Program-made: the position numbers and the translations under genes
Shown here: piece by piece, positions 1 to 8,246 of the stretch
Layout of the letters: each line of letters starts with the position of its first letter
How positions within the stretch are numbered: position 1 is the first letter of the stretch
NCBI RefSeq assembly: GCF_014648995.1
Contig: NZ_BMSE01000007.1
Span: 248,001 to 312,000 of the forward strand
From: Streptomyces massasporeus
Lineage (GTDB): Bacteria > Actinomycetota > Actinomycetes > Streptomycetales > Streptomycetaceae
Direction: 5' to 3'
DNA: 64,000 nt
The notes under the pieces: model-generated
Told to the model about the DNA's origin: nothing
The model's database searches: none
What the model saw: the letters and a program-made list of their open reading frames with translations, nothing else

Positions 1-965
1 CCGAAGACGGAGGTCCAGTCGGCGCCGGAGCTGGCGATCGGCAGGCCCGTGTCGGGGTGGATCTTGCCGACGGCGTGGAAGCGGTCCGCCTCGTCCTGGA
101 GGGCGGGCTGGTAGCCGCGGCCCTTCTCCGTGAGGCAGTGCACGATGACCGGCCCGCCGAACCGCTTGGCCTTGGCGAGCGCGGACTCCAGGGCCTCCAG
201 GTCGTGCCCGTCGATCGGGCCGACGTACTTCAGGCCGAGGTCCTCGAACATGCCCTGCGGGGCGATGAAGTCCTTCAGGCCCTTCTTGGCGCCGTGCAGG
301 GTGTCGTAGAGCGCCTGGCCGACCACGGGGGTGCGCTCCAGGACCTCCTTGGTGCGGGCGAGGAAGCGCTCGTAGCCGTCCGTCGTCCGCAGCGTCGCGA
401 GGTGGTTGGCGAGGCCGCCGATGGTCGGCGCGTAGGAGCGCTCGTTGTCGTTGACGACGATGACGAGCGGGCGGTCCTTGGCGTCGGCGATGTTGTTCAG
501 GGCCTCCCAGGCCATGCCGCCGGTCAGCGCGCCGTCACCGATCACGGCCACGACATGGTCGTCGCGCTCGAGGATCTGGTTGGCCTTGGCGATGCCGTCG
601 GCCCAGCCGAGGACGGTCGAGGCGTGCGAGTTCTCGATGACGTCGTGCTCGGACTCTCCTTGCGAGGGGTAGCCGGACAGGCCGCCCTTCATCTTCAGCT
701 TCGAGAAGTCCTGGCGGCCGGTGAGCAGCTTGTGGACGTAGGACTGGTGGCCGGTGTCCCAGAGCACCTTGTCCCGGGGCGAGTCGAAGACCCGGTGCAG
801 GGCGATGGTGAGCTCCACCACGCCGAGGTTGGGGCCGAGGTGACCGCCGGTCTTGGAGACCGCTTCGACAAGGAAGCTCCGGATCTCCTCCGCCAGCTGG
901 TTCAGCTCCTCCAGGTTGAGCCGGTCCAGATCGCGCGGTCCCCTGATACGGGTCAGCAGCGGCAC
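1..965 (-). CDS. dxs: 1-deoxy-D-xylulose-5-phosphate synthase, N-terminal part (runs off window)
   Basis: Dxs condenses pyruvate and glyceraldehyde-3-phosphate into DXP, the first step of the MEP isoprenoid pathway, in the cytosol with thiamine diphosphate. About 321 residues are visible, roughly the first half of a normal ~640-residue enzyme; the rest lies left of the window. The N-terminus reads VPLLTRIRGPRDLDRLNLEE. The TPP/Mg motif GDGALTGGMAWEALNN is present, as are the family segments DTGHQSYVHKLLTG and GPIDGHD. The GTG start at 965 is chosen because a GGAGG sits 5 bases upstream. The gene reads leftward, the same direction as the xyl operon, but a strong hairpin at 1100-1130 separates them. 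Identification is very secure; truncation is only the window edge. Confidence 0.97.
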   Translation of the reverse strand, partial: MPLLTRIRGPRDLDRLNLEELNQLAEEIRSFLVEAVSKTGGHLGPNLGVVELTIALHRVFDSPRDKVLWDTGHQSYVHKLLTGRQDFSKLKMKGGLSGYPSQGESEHDVIENSHASTVLGWADGIAKANQILERDDHVVAVIGDGALTGGMAWEALNNIADAKDRPLVIVVNDNERSYAPTIGGLANHLATLRTTDGYERFLARTKEVLERTPVVGQALYDTLHGAKKGLKDFIAPQGMFEDLGLKYVGPIDGHDLEALESALAKAKRFGGPVIVHCLTEKGRGYQPALQDEADRFHAVGKIHPDTGLPIASSGADWTSVF

Positions 966-1099
966 CCGTGCCTCCTTGCAGTAGAGCTGTTGCCGGGCTT
1001 GTCGAGTCTAATGTTCCGCCTTTGCGGGCGGCGCCGTGGCCTTGCGTCGTACGTCACGCGTTCGGCTGTACCCATCTTGTGCCACACCCACGACACAGC

Positions 1100-1130
1100 T
1101 GTGCCCGGTACCTGGGAGGTACCGGGCACA
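1100..1130 (-). terminator. Terminator after xylH
   Basis: Perfect 14-bp inverted repeat (arm TGTGCCCGGTACCT) with a 3-base loop, 17 bases past the xylH stop and upstream of dxs. It should end the xylFGH transcript. It lacks a long T run, as is usual in Streptomyces. Confidence 0.8.
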
Positions 1131-1146
1131 GGCGGGTTCTCGGGCG

Positions 1147-2439
1147 TTACGCGCGCCCGGCCGTCTTCTGCGTCTTGCGGGTGACGGCGTCGATGACGAC
1201 CGTGGCCAACAGCACACCACCGGTGATCATGTACTGCACCGGGGAGGCGATGCCCTCGAGCGCGAGGCCGTACTGGATGGACACGATCACCAGCACACCG
1301 AGCAGGGCGTTCCAGGTGCGTCCACGGCCGCCGAACAGCGACGTGCCGCCGATCACCGCCGCGGCGATCGCGTTCATCAGCAGGTCACCGCCACCGGCGC
1401 CCTGGTTGGCCGCGGCGATCTTGGAGGCGATGAACAGGCCGCCCACCGCGGCGAAGGTGCCGGAGATCGCGAACACCGAGATCCGGACCATCTCCACGTT
1501 GATACCGGCCCGGCGGGACGCCTCGACGCTGCCGCCGAGCGCGAACACCTTCCGGCCGTAGGACGTGCGGCGCAGCACGAAGTCCGTCACCAGCAGCACC
1601 GCGATGAAGATCACCACGGCGAGCGGCAGGCCCTTGTACTGGTTGAAGACGATGGCGACGGTGAAGGCGAGCACCGCCAGCAGCACCGTCCGCACGATGG
1701 TCTCACTCAGCGGCCTCGACGGCACACCCGCGGCCTCGCGGCGCCGGTTGCCGAAGAAGGAGCTGAGGAAGAACCCGGCGGTCACCACCGCGGCCAGCGC
1801 GTACGCGGCGGCCACATCGGAGAAGTAGTAGCTGGTCAGCTTGGCCACGACCCCGTCCGGGTCGAGGTTGATGGTGCCGTTGTCGCCCAGGATCTGGAGC
1901 ATGAAGCCGTTCCAGAACAGCAGGCCGGCCAGGGTGACGGCGAACGCGGGGACACCGATCTTCGCGAAGAAGAAGCCGTGCAGCACGCCGGCGACCGTGC
2001 CGGTGAGGATGGCCAGCACGAAGGCGAGCCACTCGTTCATGCCGTTGGTGACGTTCAGCACCGCGAACGACGCACCCGCCACACCGGACACCGAGCCGAC
2101 CGACAGGTCGATCTCGCCGAGCAGCAGCACGAACACGATGCCGACGGCGATCATGCCCGTACCGACCATGGCGACGGACATGTCGGACAGGTTGCCCGCG
2201 GTGAGGAAGTTGGAGTTCAGGCTCGTGAAGATGAGCCAGATGATCGCCAGGCCGATGACGACCGGGATGGAGCCCAGGTCACCGGACTTCATCTTCCGCT
2301 TGAACTCGGTGACGTAGCCCTTGAGGCCCTGCTCGCGGACCAGCAGCCGGGGGTCGACCACCGTGACGGCCGCCTTGGCCGCCTCGGGGTTCTCCACGAC
2401 GTGGTCGTCCGGAGCCGCGGAGGTCTTGTCGATGCTCAC
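1147..2439 (-). CDS. xylH: Pentose (xylose-type) ABC transporter permease XylH
   Basis: Membrane permease of a CUT2-family sugar importer, 430 residues. An N-terminal cytoplasmic stretch of about 55 residues leads into a series of hydrophobic helices. The conserved BPD_transp_2 segment EIDLSVGSVSG lies near residue 130, followed later by GGSVEASRRAGI and GGTSLFGGRG. The GTG start at 2439 has GGGAGG 7 bases upstream and overlaps the stop of the ATPase gene (GTGA), so the two are translationally coupled. Order and sequence match S. coelicolor xylFGH (SCO6009-6011, from memory), which is controlled by the neighbouring Rok7B7. Substrate xylose is inferred from that orthology; the permease alone would only say pentose/ribose class. 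Confidence 0.9.
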   Translation of the reverse strand: MSIDKTSAAPDDHVVENPEAAKAAVTVVDPRLLVREQGLKGYVTEFKRKMKSGDLGSIPVVIGLAIIWLIFTSLNSNFLTAGNLSDMSVAMVGTGMIAVGIVFVLLLGEIDLSVGSVSGVAGASFAVLNVTNGMNEWLAFVLAILTGTVAGVLHGFFFAKIGVPAFAVTLAGLLFWNGFMLQILGDNGTINLDPDGVVAKLTSYYFSDVAAAYALAAVVTAGFFLSSFFGNRRREAAGVPSRPLSETIVRTVLLAVLAFTVAIVFNQYKGLPLAVVIFIAVLLVTDFVLRRTSYGRKVFALGGSVEASRRAGINVEMVRISVFAISGTFAAVGGLFIASKIAAANQGAGGGDLLMNAIAAAVIGGTSLFGGRGRTWNALLGVLVIVSIQYGLALEGIASPVQYMITGGVLLATVVIDAVTRKTQKTAGRA

Positions 2440-3218
2440 TTGGAAACCTCCCCGTTCGTGCGCGCCGCACGGCGGGTCACGGCGTTGTCGGTGGCGCCGG
2501 TGATGGCGGAGATGATCTCTTCCTGCGAGGTCGACTTGACCTCGAAGACGCCGTTGTTGCGCCCGAGGCGCAGCACGGCGACCTTGTCCGCGACGGCCTT
2601 CACATCGGCCATGTTGTGGCTGATGAGGATCACGGCGTGGCCGCGCTCGCGCAGCCGCTCGACCAGGTCGAGGACCTGAGCGGTCTGCTCGACACCGAGG
2701 GCGGCGGTGGGCTCGTCGAGGATGACCAGCTTGGGCTCGCCGAGCATGGAACGGGCGATGGCCACGGTCTGGCGCTGACCGCCGGAGAGCGAGGCGATCG
2801 GGATGCGCACGCTGGGGATGCGGATCGACAGCGTGTCGAGCAGCTCGCGGGAGCGGCGCTCCATCTCCACCTCGTCCAGGATGCCGCGCTTGCGGATCTC
2901 CCGGCCCAGGTAGAGGTTGCCGACGACGTCGATGTTGTCGCAGAGCGCGAGGTCCTGGTAGACGGTCGCGATGCCCAGGTTCTGGGCGTCGTGCGGCTTG
3001 TTGATCTGGACGGACCTGCCGTCCCATTCGATGACGCCCTCATCGATGGGGTGCACGCCGGCGATCGTCTTGACCAGCGTGGACTTTCCGGCTCCGTTGT
3101 CGCCGACCAGGGCGACCACCTCACCGGCGTGGACCTCAAGCTCTACGTCGGTGAGCGCCTGAACGGCACCGAATCGCTTGGAGACCCCGCGCAACGCCAG
3201 CACGGGCGTAGCGGACAC
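2436..3218 (-). CDS. xylG: Pentose (xylose-type) ABC transporter ATP-binding protein XylG
   Basis: Cytoplasmic ATPase that powers the CUT2 importer, 260 residues. It has Walker A GDNGAGKST, signature LSGGQRQ, Walker B LVILDEPTAAL and H-loop ISHN. It has one nucleotide-binding domain, unlike E. coli XylG/RbsA, which are tandem duplications; this is the FrcA-like short form, so two copies would be needed per transporter. The GTG at 3218 is preferred over the ATG at 3227 because AAGGAG abuts that ATG but lies 9 bases before the GTG. Its stop overlaps the xylH start. A 197-base gap with two large hairpins separates it from xylF. Confidence 0.92.
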   Translation of the reverse strand: MSATPVLALRGVSKRFGAVQALTDVELEVHAGEVVALVGDNGAGKSTLVKTIAGVHPIDEGVIEWDGRSVQINKPHDAQNLGIATVYQDLALCDNIDVVGNLYLGREIRKRGILDEVEMERRSRELLDTLSIRIPSVRIPIASLSGGQRQTVAIARSMLGEPKLVILDEPTAALGVEQTAQVLDLVERLRERGHAVILISHNMADVKAVADKVAVLRLGRNNGVFEVKSTSQEEIISAITGATDNAVTRRAARTNGEVSK

Positions 3219-3285
3219 GTGAACCATCTCCTTCGCCGCCTGACCCGGCGGGAGGTTGTGCAGAAGTGTGGAAGGGGTGATCCGT

Positions 3286-3330
3286 CCGGCGCCCCGCGGA
3301 GCTTGCGGGGCTGATGTGGCGGGGCGCCGG
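3286..3330 (-). terminator. Intra-operon hairpin between xylF and xylG
   Basis: Perfect 12-bp inverted repeat CCGGCGCCCCGC/GCGGGGCGCCGG. With the next hairpin it probably reduces read-through from xylF into xylGH, keeping binding protein in excess over membrane components. Confidence 0.6.
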
Positions 3331-3364
3331 AGGAACTCGGGGGCAACCGGTCCCCGCACGGAGT

Positions 3365-3391
3365 CACGGGAGCCCGGTGCGGGCTCCCGTG
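3365..3391 (-). terminator. Hairpin just after the xylF stop
   Basis: Perfect 12-bp arms (CACGGGAGCCCG) around a 3-base loop, 24 bases past the xylF stop. It probably acts as a partial terminator or a 3'-end stabiliser for xylF mRNA. Confidence 0.7.
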
Positions 3392-3415
3392 CCCCTCAGG
3401 GGACTTGGCGGCTGC

Positions 3416-4528
3416 TTACTTGAGACCGATCTTGTCGCAGGCGGCCTTGTACTTGCCCGTGCAGATCTCGTTGACGGTGTAGATGCCGTCCTTGATGACG
3501 GTGTCGTTGATGTTGTCCTTCGTCAGCGAGACGACCGGGACGAGGACGGACGGGATGGCCTTGGTGGTCGGGCTGTCGACCTTGTCCTTGGCGATCGAGT
3601 CGAGCGACTTGCCCTGGGCGAGGGCGACGGCCATCTCGGCCGCGACGTCCGCCTCCTGCGGGTAGGGCTTGTAGACGCTCATGTACTGCTCACCGGTCAC
3701 GATGCGCTGCACACCCGCGAGTTCGGCGTCCTGGCCGGTGACGGGGATGTCGGCGATGCCGGCGGCCTTCAGGGCGGTGATGATGCCGCCCGCCATGCCG
3801 TCGTTGGCGGAGTAGACGCCGACGATCTTGTCCTTGCCGAGGGCGGAGATGGCGCCCTCCATGTTGGAGTTGGCGTTCTCCGGCTTCCACTCCTTGGTGT
3901 CGTACTCGCGGCCGACCTTCACCTTGCCGTCGAGCACGTCGTGGGCGCCCTGCTTGAACTGGGCGGCGTTGGGGTCGGTGGAGGACCCGTTCATCATGAC
4001 GATCTGGCCGTCCTTGGCCTTGTCGCCCAGCGCCTTCAGCAGGGCCTCGCCCTGGGTCTTGCCGACGGTGACGTTGTCGAACGAGGTGTAGGCGTCGATC
4101 GGGCCCTCGGCCAGGCGGTCGTAGGCGACGACGGGGATGCCCGCGTCCTTGGCCTTCTTCACCGAGCCGGCGATGGCCTTGGAGTCCACCGCGTCCACGA
4201 TCAGCACGTCGACCTTGTTGGTCACCATCGTGTCGACCTGCTGGTTCTGCGTGCTGGCGTCCTGCTTGGCGTTGGCGTAGACGACCTCGCCCTTGCCGTT
4301 GGTGAGTTCCTTGACCTTCTTCTCGATGAGCACCCGGTCGAACTTCTCGTAACGGGCGGTCGCGTTCTCCGGAAGAAGCAGGCCGACCTTGATGTCGTTG
4401 CCCTTCTTGGCGGACCCGGTGGAGTCGGCGTTGTCACCCGACTCCTTGGCGCTGCCACAGGCAGCAAGCGAAACGGCCATCGCACCGGCGGCAATAGCAA
4501 CAGCGGCGCGACGCATACGCGTGTTCAC
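3416..4528 (-). CDS. xylF: Pentose (xylose-type) ABC transporter substrate-binding lipoprotein XylF
   Basis: Extracytoplasmic receptor of the XylFGH importer, 370 residues, Peripla_BP_4 fold. A signal peptide with lipobox SLAAC puts the lipidated cysteine at about residue 24. Family features include VGLLLPENATARYEKFD at the mature N-terminus, VVAYDRLAEGPIDAY, ANDGMAGG and VTGQDAE. The ATG at 4528 has GGAGG about 8 bases upstream. It lies downstream of rok7B7 in the same direction with a 121-base gap that contains an inverted repeat, so it may have its own promoter. A close paralogue is at 30,988-32,070. Confidence 0.92.
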   Translation of the reverse strand: MNTRMRRAAVAIAAGAMAVSLAACGSAKESGDNADSTGSAKKGNDIKVGLLLPENATARYEKFDRVLIEKKVKELTNGKGEVVYANAKQDASTQNQQVDTMVTNKVDVLIVDAVDSKAIAGSVKKAKDAGIPVVAYDRLAEGPIDAYTSFDNVTVGKTQGEALLKALGDKAKDGQIVMMNGSSTDPNAAQFKQGAHDVLDGKVKVGREYDTKEWKPENANSNMEGAISALGKDKIVGVYSANDGMAGGIITALKAAGIADIPVTGQDAELAGVQRIVTGEQYMSVYKPYPQEADVAAEMAVALAQGKSLDSIAKDKVDSPTTKAIPSVLVPVVSLTKDNINDTVIKDGIYTVNEICTGKYKAACDKIGLK

Positions 4529-4625
4529 TTCAGAAACCTCCCTGACGAGGCCGCGACATTGCGGCCGAGGTGGCTGGAAGTCAACTCGGCCACACGTGCG
4601 ACGTCAAGAAGTAAATCCTTAACGA

Positions 4626-4643
4626 GATGGCAACGGTGCCATC
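4626..4643. promoter_or_regulatory. Inverted repeat between rok7B7 and xylF
   Basis: GATGGCA-acgg-TGCCATC, perfect 7-bp arms, begins 6 bases past the rok7B7 stop. It could be a small rok7B7 terminator or a regulator site for xylF. Arms of 7 bp are short for a Streptomyces terminator. The function is undecided. Confidence 0.45.
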
Positions 4644-4649
4644 CGTTCT

Positions 4650-5861
4650 CTAAGTGAAGGCAGGGGTGACTGCCTGGAGTGCACCGGGAGCGGTGCCGTC
4701 CAAAAGGGTCGAATCGCCCATTTCGCTGAGGGCGAGGGCGAGCGCTCCGAGCACCTCCGCACGGCCGCCGAGGGCACCGGGGAGAACGGACAACTGGCGT
4801 GCCGCACTGGGGATGGCATAGCGGCCGACAGACTCCCGGATCGGCCCGAGGACCAGCTCACCGGCCTCGGCGAGATCACCACCGAGGACCACGCGGCTCG
4901 GGTTCAGCAGATTGCAGAGGTTGGCCACTCCACTGCCGATGTGGCGGCCGACGTCGGCGATCACCCGACGACAGCCCGGGTCTCCGTCCCGCGCGAGCCG
5001 TACGACGCCCTCCATGGTCAGATCGGTGCCGTGACTGGACTGGAGGAGCGGGAGCACGTAGCGCGCGGCCGCGAAGGTCTCCAGGCAGCCGCGGTTTCCG
5101 CAACGGCAGACCGGGCCGGATTCGTCGAGTGTAATATGTCCGATTTCTCCGGCGGTGCCGCCGGGTCCCCGGTAGATCTTGCCGTCGATCACCAGACCGG
5201 CGCCGACACCGCTCGCGACCTTGATGTACGCCAGGTCGCGGACGCCTCGGCCGCTGCCCCAGACCATCTCGCCGAGGGCGCCGAGGTTGGCGTCGTTGTC
5301 CACGTGCACGGGGACGCCGAGGCGGCCGCGCAGCTCCTCGGCGGGCTTGGTGCCGGTCCAGCCGGGGAGGATGGCGGTCGACCCGAGGGTGCCGGACTCG
5401 ACGTCGATGGGGCCGGGGACGCCGAGGCCGACGCCGGCGATCTTGGAGCGGTCCACGCCGGTGGCTTCGATCAGGCGGGTGACCAGCTGTTCCGCGCGGT
5501 CGAAGCCCTGGGTGGACGAGGCGTCCACGTCCAGGGGCTCCGACTCCTCGGCGAGGACCTGGTGGGCAAGGTTGCCGATGGCGACGCGGAGGTGGGTGTG
5601 ACCGAAGTCGACGCCGATGACGATGCCGGCGTCGCCGCTCAGCGACACGCTGCGGGCACGGCGGCCGCCGGCGGAGGTCGGTGTGACCTCGACGGTGCCG
5701 CCGTCCTTCAACTCCCGGACGATGTTGGAGACCGTCGCGGCGGACAGACCCGTCGTCCGGGCGATCTCGGCCTGGGTGAGGGAGCCCGCCAGGCGCACGG
5801 CTCGTACGACCCGCTCCAGGTTGGCTCGGTGCAGCGATGACTGCGACCCCGGAGTCTCCAC
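4650..5861 (-). CDS. rok7B7: ROK-family transcriptional regulator Rok7B7
   Basis: 403-residue regulator that in S. coelicolor (SCO6008) controls xylose uptake and affects carbon catabolite repression and antibiotic production. The N-terminal winged helix spans about residues 10-75 (TQAEIARTTGLSAATVSNI). The ROK sugar-kinase-like domain follows with VDFGHTHLR, LGVPGPID, EIGH and the zinc-binding CRCGNRGCLE signature. The upstream ATG at 5912 is possible, but the GTG at 5861 has AGGAGG 5 bases away and gives the usual length. It lies between ngcEFG and xylFGH, all leftward, which suits a regulator of both uptake systems. Direct DNA targets cannot be assigned from sequence alone. Confidence 0.93.
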   Translation of the reverse strand: METPGSQSSLHRANLERVVRAVRLAGSLTQAEIARTTGLSAATVSNIVRELKDGGTVEVTPTSAGGRRARSVSLSGDAGIVIGVDFGHTHLRVAIGNLAHQVLAEESEPLDVDASSTQGFDRAEQLVTRLIEATGVDRSKIAGVGLGVPGPIDVESGTLGSTAILPGWTGTKPAEELRGRLGVPVHVDNDANLGALGEMVWGSGRGVRDLAYIKVASGVGAGLVIDGKIYRGPGGTAGEIGHITLDESGPVCRCGNRGCLETFAAARYVLPLLQSSHGTDLTMEGVVRLARDGDPGCRRVIADVGRHIGSGVANLCNLLNPSRVVLGGDLAEAGELVLGPIRESVGRYAIPSAARQLSVLPGALGGRAEVLGALALALSEMGDSTLLDGTAPGALQAVTPAFT

Positions 5862-6350
5862 GACGACCTCCTGCGCGCGGGGCCGCTTCGATGAGACCCC
5901 GTCTATGTCCAACTAGTGAACTCTAAGCTGAGCCGTTCGGGTTGCCTCCCGTCAAGAGGTTGAACTGATTCCGGGGTGTGTGCGTGTCGTCGCGGACGGC
6001 TACGCGAGGGCTTCGCGTGACGCCGGGTGGTGGGGGTGCGCGTTCGTTTCGCCTTCGCGTGGGGGGTGGGTCGGGGCCGCGCCGGGGGGTGTCCGTCCTC
6101 GGAACGGCGCGATGGACCTCGATACCGACTGACTGGCGTTGACGCGCCAACCGCTGCGGGCGGACACCCCCCGACACGACCCCTTACGCACGACGGCGGG
6201 TGCGGGAGCGTCGTGCAGCGCCCCAGCTGCGGGCATGCGTGCCGCTAAGGGCGGCACGGGTGGGCGCAGCGGCACCCCGCTACGCCGGGCTGCGGACCCA
6301 CCCCGGCCTCAGCAGAAACGCCGAGCACCCGGCCACGTGGCTCGGCTGCG
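5862..6350. repeat. 489-base intergenic region with nested inverted repeats (possible MITE/REP element)
   Basis: No coding signal was seen. The region holds a perfect 13-bp inverted repeat (CGGGGGGTGTCCG at 6083-6095, complement at 6161-6173) around a 65-base loop, with further GGGTCG/CGACCC pairing outside. Other arms are 8 bp at 6188-6195/6209-6216 and 7 bp at 6239-6245/6251-6257. This arrangement is typical of short non-autonomous palindromic elements in Streptomyces intergenic DNA. No target-site duplication was identified. Confidence 0.45.
6320..6346 (-). terminator. Terminator after ngcG
   Basis: GCCGAGC/GCTCGGC hairpin (7-bp arms, 13-base loop) starting 4 bases past the ngcG stop, followed on the minus strand by GTTTCTG. 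Confidence 0.6.
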
Positions 6351-7274
6351 CTACTTCAGCGCACCCGCCGTCAGCCCCTGCACCACCTGTCGCTGGAAGA
6401 TGATGTACGCCGCCAGCACCGGCAGCATCGCCATCACGAGGCCCGCGAAGAGGCCCGACCAGTCGCCCTTGTAGCCCTGGCTGACCGCCAGCTGGACCAG
6501 GCCCTGGGTGAGGACCCGCTTGTCGGGGTCGGTGTTGAGGACCGTGGGGAGCATGTACTGGTTCCACTGGCCCAGGAAGTTGAAGATGCCGACGCTGATC
6601 AGGCCCGGCTTGGCCATGGGCAGCATGATCTGGAAGAACGTGCGGCTGTGGGACGCGCCGTCCACGAAGGCCGCTTCGGCGATCGACGTCGGCAGGGTGC
6701 GGAAGAACGCCGTGAGGAAGAACACCGTGAACGGCAGCGAGTAGGCGATGTAGACCAGGATCAGGCCGTGGATGGTGTTCAGCAGGCCCATGTTGTTCAC
6801 GACGTAGAACAGCGGGACCAGGGCGAGCATGATCGGGAAGCTCATGCCGCCGATGAACAGGAAGTAGATGAAGCGGTTGCCCGGGAAGTCGAAACGGGCC
6901 AGGACGTAGGCCGCCATGGAGCCCAGGACCAGCGTTCCGATGAGCGAACCGCCGACCACGAGGACCGTGTTGAGGAAGTAGTCGCTCATGTTGGCCTGGG
7001 TCCACGCCCGCGACCAGTTGTCGAAGTGCAGGGAGTCCGGGAGCGACCAGGGGGAGCTGAAGATGGAGCGGTCGTCCTTGAAGGACGTCATGACCGCCCA
7101 GAGCAGCGGCAGGACCACCATGAACGCCCAGATGACCAGGACTCCGTGGGAGAAGACGTTGAGGACGGTGCCCTCTTTCTTCTCCTTGGGGGGCGCGGGC
7201 GGCGGGACGTCCGTCTTGGTGATCGGTGCGCCGGACTCGGCAGGCAGCGGCGCGGGGGTTTCGGTCGTCTTCAT
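6351..7274 (-). CDS. ngcG: N-acetylglucosamine/chitobiose ABC transporter permease NgcG
   Basis: CUT1-family inner-membrane permease, 307 residues. A proline-rich cytoplasmic N-tail of about 35 residues precedes six predicted helices. The EAA loop that contacts the ATPase reads EAAFVDGASHSRTFFQIMLP near residue 210. The start has GGAG 9 bases upstream inside the end of ngcF, and the genes are 3 bases apart. The operon has no ATPase, as is usual for Streptomyces CUT1 importers, which share the distant MsiK. Assignment to NgcEFG rests on gene order beside rok7B7/xylFGH and resemblance to SCO6005-6007 recalled from S. coelicolor. Confidence 0.87.
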   Translation of the reverse strand: MKTTETPAPLPAESGAPITKTDVPPPAPPKEKKEGTVLNVFSHGVLVIWAFMVVLPLLWAVMTSFKDDRSIFSSPWSLPDSLHFDNWSRAWTQANMSDYFLNTVLVVGGSLIGTLVLGSMAAYVLARFDFPGNRFIYFLFIGGMSFPIMLALVPLFYVVNNMGLLNTIHGLILVYIAYSLPFTVFFLTAFFRTLPTSIAEAAFVDGASHSRTFFQIMLPMAKPGLISVGIFNFLGQWNQYMLPTVLNTDPDKRVLTQGLVQLAVSQGYKGDWSGLFAGLVMAMLPVLAAYIIFQRQVVQGLTAGALK

Positions 7275-7277
7275 CGG

Positions 7278-8204
7278 TCAGTACTCCAGCCGCTCGCGAC
7301 GGCCCAGCCGCATCACCACGGCGGCGAAGGCCAGCGTGACGACGAGCAGGGCGACACCGATGGTGGTGGCGTAGGCGGCCTGCCCGTCACGGAACGCCTT
7401 CTGGTACACGTACAGGACCATGACGGTGGTCGAGTAGTCGGGACCGCCCGGCCCGGTCGTCATGATCTGCACGACCGCGAACGACTCGGCGCCCAGGGCG
7501 AGGATGCCCATGTAGACCCAGCCGGACTGCACCGTGTCCCACAGGAGGGGCAGGGTGACCCGGAAGAACGTGGTGACGCGGTTCGCGCCGTCCAGGAGCG
7601 CGGCCTCGTACATCTCCGCCGGGATGGAGGCCATGCCCGCGGAGAAGAGGACCACGAAGAAGCCGACCGTGGACCAGACGAGGACCCCCATCACCGCCCA
7701 GAGGGCCAGATCGGGGTCGCCCAGCCAGAGGGGCTGGACGTCGCCCAGGCCGATGCCGCGCAGGAGTGAGTTGATCGCGCCGCTGTCCGGGTTGTACGCG
7801 AACGCGAACAGCAGCGCGACGATGGCGATCGAGAGGACCTGCGGGAAGAAGTAGACGATTTTGTAGAAACCGGAGCCGCGGACGCCGGTGATGACGGGCC
7901 CGTTTCTCCGTTTTCTGCCGCCTACGTTGATCATGAAGGCGAAGAACAGCGCGAGGCCGATCGTCACCACCGGCAGCAGGAGGGCGAACAGCAGGCTGTG
8001 CTGCAACGACTTCCAGAAGATGTCGTCGTCGAGCATCCGGCTGTAGTTGTCGAAACCGACCATCTTGAATTCGGGGCTCAGGCCGGTCCAGTCCGTGAAC
8101 GAGTAGTAGATGGACTGGATGAACGGCCAGACCACGAAGAGCGCGTACAGTCCCAGGGGCAGCGCTAGGAAGCCCACGATGAACCGGTACTTGCCGTGCT
8201 GCAT
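7278..8204 (-). CDS. ngcF: N-acetylglucosamine/chitobiose ABC transporter permease NgcF
   Basis: CUT1-family permease partner of NgcG, 308 residues. The N-terminus MQHGKYRFIVGFLALP leads directly into the first membrane helix. The EAA loop reads YEAALLDGANRVTTFFRVTLP near residue 205. The ATG at 8204 is preferred over the GTG at 8210 because GGAG precedes it by 5 bases and overlaps the GTG. The gap to ngcE is 42 bases. The import substrate is inferred from the operon. Confidence 0.87.
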   Translation of the reverse strand: MQHGKYRFIVGFLALPLGLYALFVVWPFIQSIYYSFTDWTGLSPEFKMVGFDNYSRMLDDDIFWKSLQHSLLFALLLPVVTIGLALFFAFMINVGGRKRRNGPVITGVRGSGFYKIVYFFPQVLSIAIVALLFAFAYNPDSGAINSLLRGIGLGDVQPLWLGDPDLALWAVMGVLVWSTVGFFVVLFSAGMASIPAEMYEAALLDGANRVTTFFRVTLPLLWDTVQSGWVYMGILALGAESFAVVQIMTTGPGGPDYSTTVMVLYVYQKAFRDGQAAYATTIGVALLVVTLAFAAVVMRLGRRERLEY

Positions 8205-8246
8205 CGCCACTCCGGTGCCGTTGCGGAAATTGGGTTTCCGTTGCTG

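Noticed and set aside
5920..5925. TAGAGT on the minus strand as the -10 of rok7B7
   Set aside because: The hexamer fits, but the nearest TTGACG is 24 bases away, too far for a standard promoter, so no promoter is claimed.
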